This document shows, one piece after another, positions 14,303 to 15,407 of a stretch of 15,407 nt of DNA. The position numbers were made by a program, and so were the translations under genes. The DNA is from UBA724 sp964229545 (GTDB lineage: Bacteria; Bacteroidota; Bacteroidia; Flavobacteriales; Flavobacteriaceae), in contig CAXRDP010000088.1 of the NCBI GenBank assembly GCA_964229545.1, positions 1 to 15,407 of the forward strand. Reading direction: 5' to 3'. Each line of letters begins with the position of its first letter. The first letter of the stretch is position 1. The notes under the pieces were generated by a model, which worked only from the letters and a program-made list of their open reading frames with translations, had not been told where the DNA came from and did no database searches.

Positions 14303-15407
14303 AAAGAATTTTTCTATACACACTGCTTTGTTCTGTCACTATCGCTTTGGGTCAGCCCCAAGACCTCAAAGTAGGTTTGGTGTTGAGTGGTGGAGGCGCC
14401 AAAGGCATCGCCCACGTAGGGGTACTCAAGGTAATTGAAGAGGCCGGTGTACGAATTGACTATATAGGCGGTTCGAGTATGGGTGCCGTGGTCGGGGCAC
14501 TATACTCAGTAGGCTACTCTGCAGATCAAATAGAGGCATTGCTGCAACAAACCGATCTAAACCAACTTATTGCAGACCAATATCCCCGTCGTGCTATGTC
14601 ATTTACAGAAAAGGAAGATGCCGAGCGATATGCACTGACACTCCCCTTTGATCGATTTCAAATTCAATTTCCCGATGCCCTTTCAAGAGGTCAAGATGTC
14701 TATAACCTTTTGGTGCAATTGCTCCACGAAACCCATGGTATTCGTGACTTTGACAAACTTCCCATCCCCTTCTACTGCACTGCTACCGATATTGAAACCG
14801 GCGAACTCACTATTTTAGAAAGTGGGTTTTTACCTTTGGCTATAAATGCCAGTAGTGCACTGCCCACTCTTTTTGCGCCTGTTGCCATTGGTGACAAATT
14901 GTATATAGACGGAGGGGTGGCTGACAACTTCCCCATAGGTCATATGCAAACAAGAGAAGTGGATTTCATTATTGGAGTCGATGTGCAATCTGCTCTGATT
15001 GAAAAATCTCAATTGCGATCTGCCGCTGACATTATGTTACAGATTAGCGGATTCGAGTCTGCTGCACAAATGGAGCAAAAAAAAGCGGTAACCGATCTCT
15101 ATGTACACCCCGATGTAAGTGCTTACAATCTGTTGTCGTTTGAAGCCAAAAATGCTTTGGTGCAAATTGGACATGAAGAAGCCACGCGCCACAAAGCAGA
15201 GTTGTTGTCCATTGCAGGCCGGCAAGTCAAAGTCCCAAAAAAGCGGATTATAAAACCTATCGCTCAATCCTTAACTATTGATCAATTACAAATTCCCGAC
15301 TTGGCACATTTTGGACGGAATTACCTCAACGGCAAATTGAGGTTCAAAACTCCGGGCGCTATGTCCTATAAATCCTTTGCCAAAGGATTGACCAATCTGG
15401 CCGCCAC
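14299..15407 (+). CDS. Patatin-like phospholipase, outer-membrane type (3' end outside window)
   Basis: The frame starts at ATG 14299, overlapping the uvrC stop by 4 bases, and stays open to the window edge (about 369 residues visible). A signal peptide spans about residues 1-18 (MKR, hydrophobic core, 'ALG|QPQ'), so the protein is exported. The patatin serine-lipase domain occupies about 24-260: oxyanion-hole 'SGGGAKG' (30-36), nucleophile motif Gly58-Ser-Ser60-Met-Gly62, and the catalytic-dyad aspartate Asp204 in 'DGGVADNFPI'. From about residue 315 ('QSLTIDQLQIPDL...') the sequence looks like a POTRA-type segment. In Bacteroidota relatives of about 730-770 residues this is followed by a BamA/TamA-like barrel; here that part would lie beyond the edge. 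The expected activity is phospholipid or acyl-ester hydrolysis at the outer membrane or cell surface. Substrate cannot be read from the sequence. Confidence 0.92.
   Translation, partial: MKRIFLYTLLCSVTIALGQPQDLKVGLVLSGGGAKGIAHVGVLKVIEEAGVRIDYIGGSSMGAVVGALYSVGYSADQIEALLQQTDLNQLIADQYPRRAMSFTEKEDAERYALTLPFDRFQIQFPDALSRGQDVYNLLVQLLHETHGIRDFDKLPIPFYCTATDIETGELTILESGFLPLAINASSALPTLFAPVAIGDKLYIDGGVADNFPIGHMQTREVDFIIGVDVQSALIEKSQLRSAADIMLQISGFESAAQMEQKKAVTDLYVHPDVSAYNLLSFEAKNALVQIGHEEATRHKAELLSIAGRQVKVPKKRIIKPIAQSLTIDQLQIPDLAHFGRNYLNGKLRFKTPGAMSYKSFAKGLTNLAA

Noticed and set aside
1..15407. Hidden mobile, defence or biosynthetic system
   Set aside because: All ten genes belong to housekeeping or common envelope families, gaps are at most about 55 bases, and no direct repeats, terminal inverted repeats, integrase, transposase, tRNA-linked attachment site or CRISPR spacing was seen on either strand.

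Overview
The window looks like chromosomal core DNA from a Bacteroidota member, most likely family Flavobacteriaceae. The grounds are a PorZ-type type IX secretion (T9SS) protein with a C-terminal sorting-like domain, a TonB-dependent receptor with a carboxypeptidase-regulatory-like N-terminal domain, an eukaryote-like (type 2) isoleucyl-tRNA synthetase, a cysteine-poor DksA-like protein, and starts without Shine-Dalgarno sequences. Genus cannot be fixed from the sequence alone. Nearly every base is coding: I see ten genes, eight complete and one cut at each edge. There is no RNA gene, CRISPR array, insertion sequence, integrase, toxin/defence cassette or biosynthetic cluster, and no non-coding gap longer than about 55 bases.

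Layout. (1) Bases 1-561 hold the C-terminal half of a PLP-dependent trans-sulfuration enzyme (cystathionine gamma-synthase type), cut right at its PLP-lysine motif. (2) Bases 606-1946 hold NADP-type glutamate dehydrogenase (gdhA). (3) Bases 1986-7421 form a tightly packed three-gene run: porZ (T9SS attachment complex), recO (1-base overlap, DNA repair), and a TonB-dependent receptor of the haem/haemoglobin/transferrin-like group whose start lies inside recO. (4) Bases 7474-11901 form a second packed run: ileS, a DksA/TraR-like regulator, and lspA, separated by 1 and 5 bases. (5) On the minus strand, 11898-12461 encodes 5-formyltetrahydrofolate cyclo-ligase, its stop overlapping the lspA stop. 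(6) A 44-base divergent gap leads into uvrC (12506-14302), whose stop overlaps the start of a patatin-like outer-membrane phospholipase gene that runs off the right edge (14299-15407+).

How the genes relate. Amino-acid and one-carbon metabolism (trans-sulfuration, glutamate dehydrogenase, folate cyclo-ligase), translation and lipoprotein maturation (ileS, lspA), DNA repair (recO, uvrC) and cell-envelope biology (porZ, TonB-dependent receptor, patatin) are interleaved. This is usual for flavobacterial chromosomes. I found no evidence of a new multi-gene system. The most interesting points lie within single proteins: a swapped class I signature motif (GIHH instead of HxGH) in IleS that predicts strong mupirocin resistance, loss of three of the four zinc cysteines in the DksA-like protein, two insertions in LspA between its catalytic aspartates, and the co-location of a T9SS gene, recO and a TonB receptor in overlapping reading frames.
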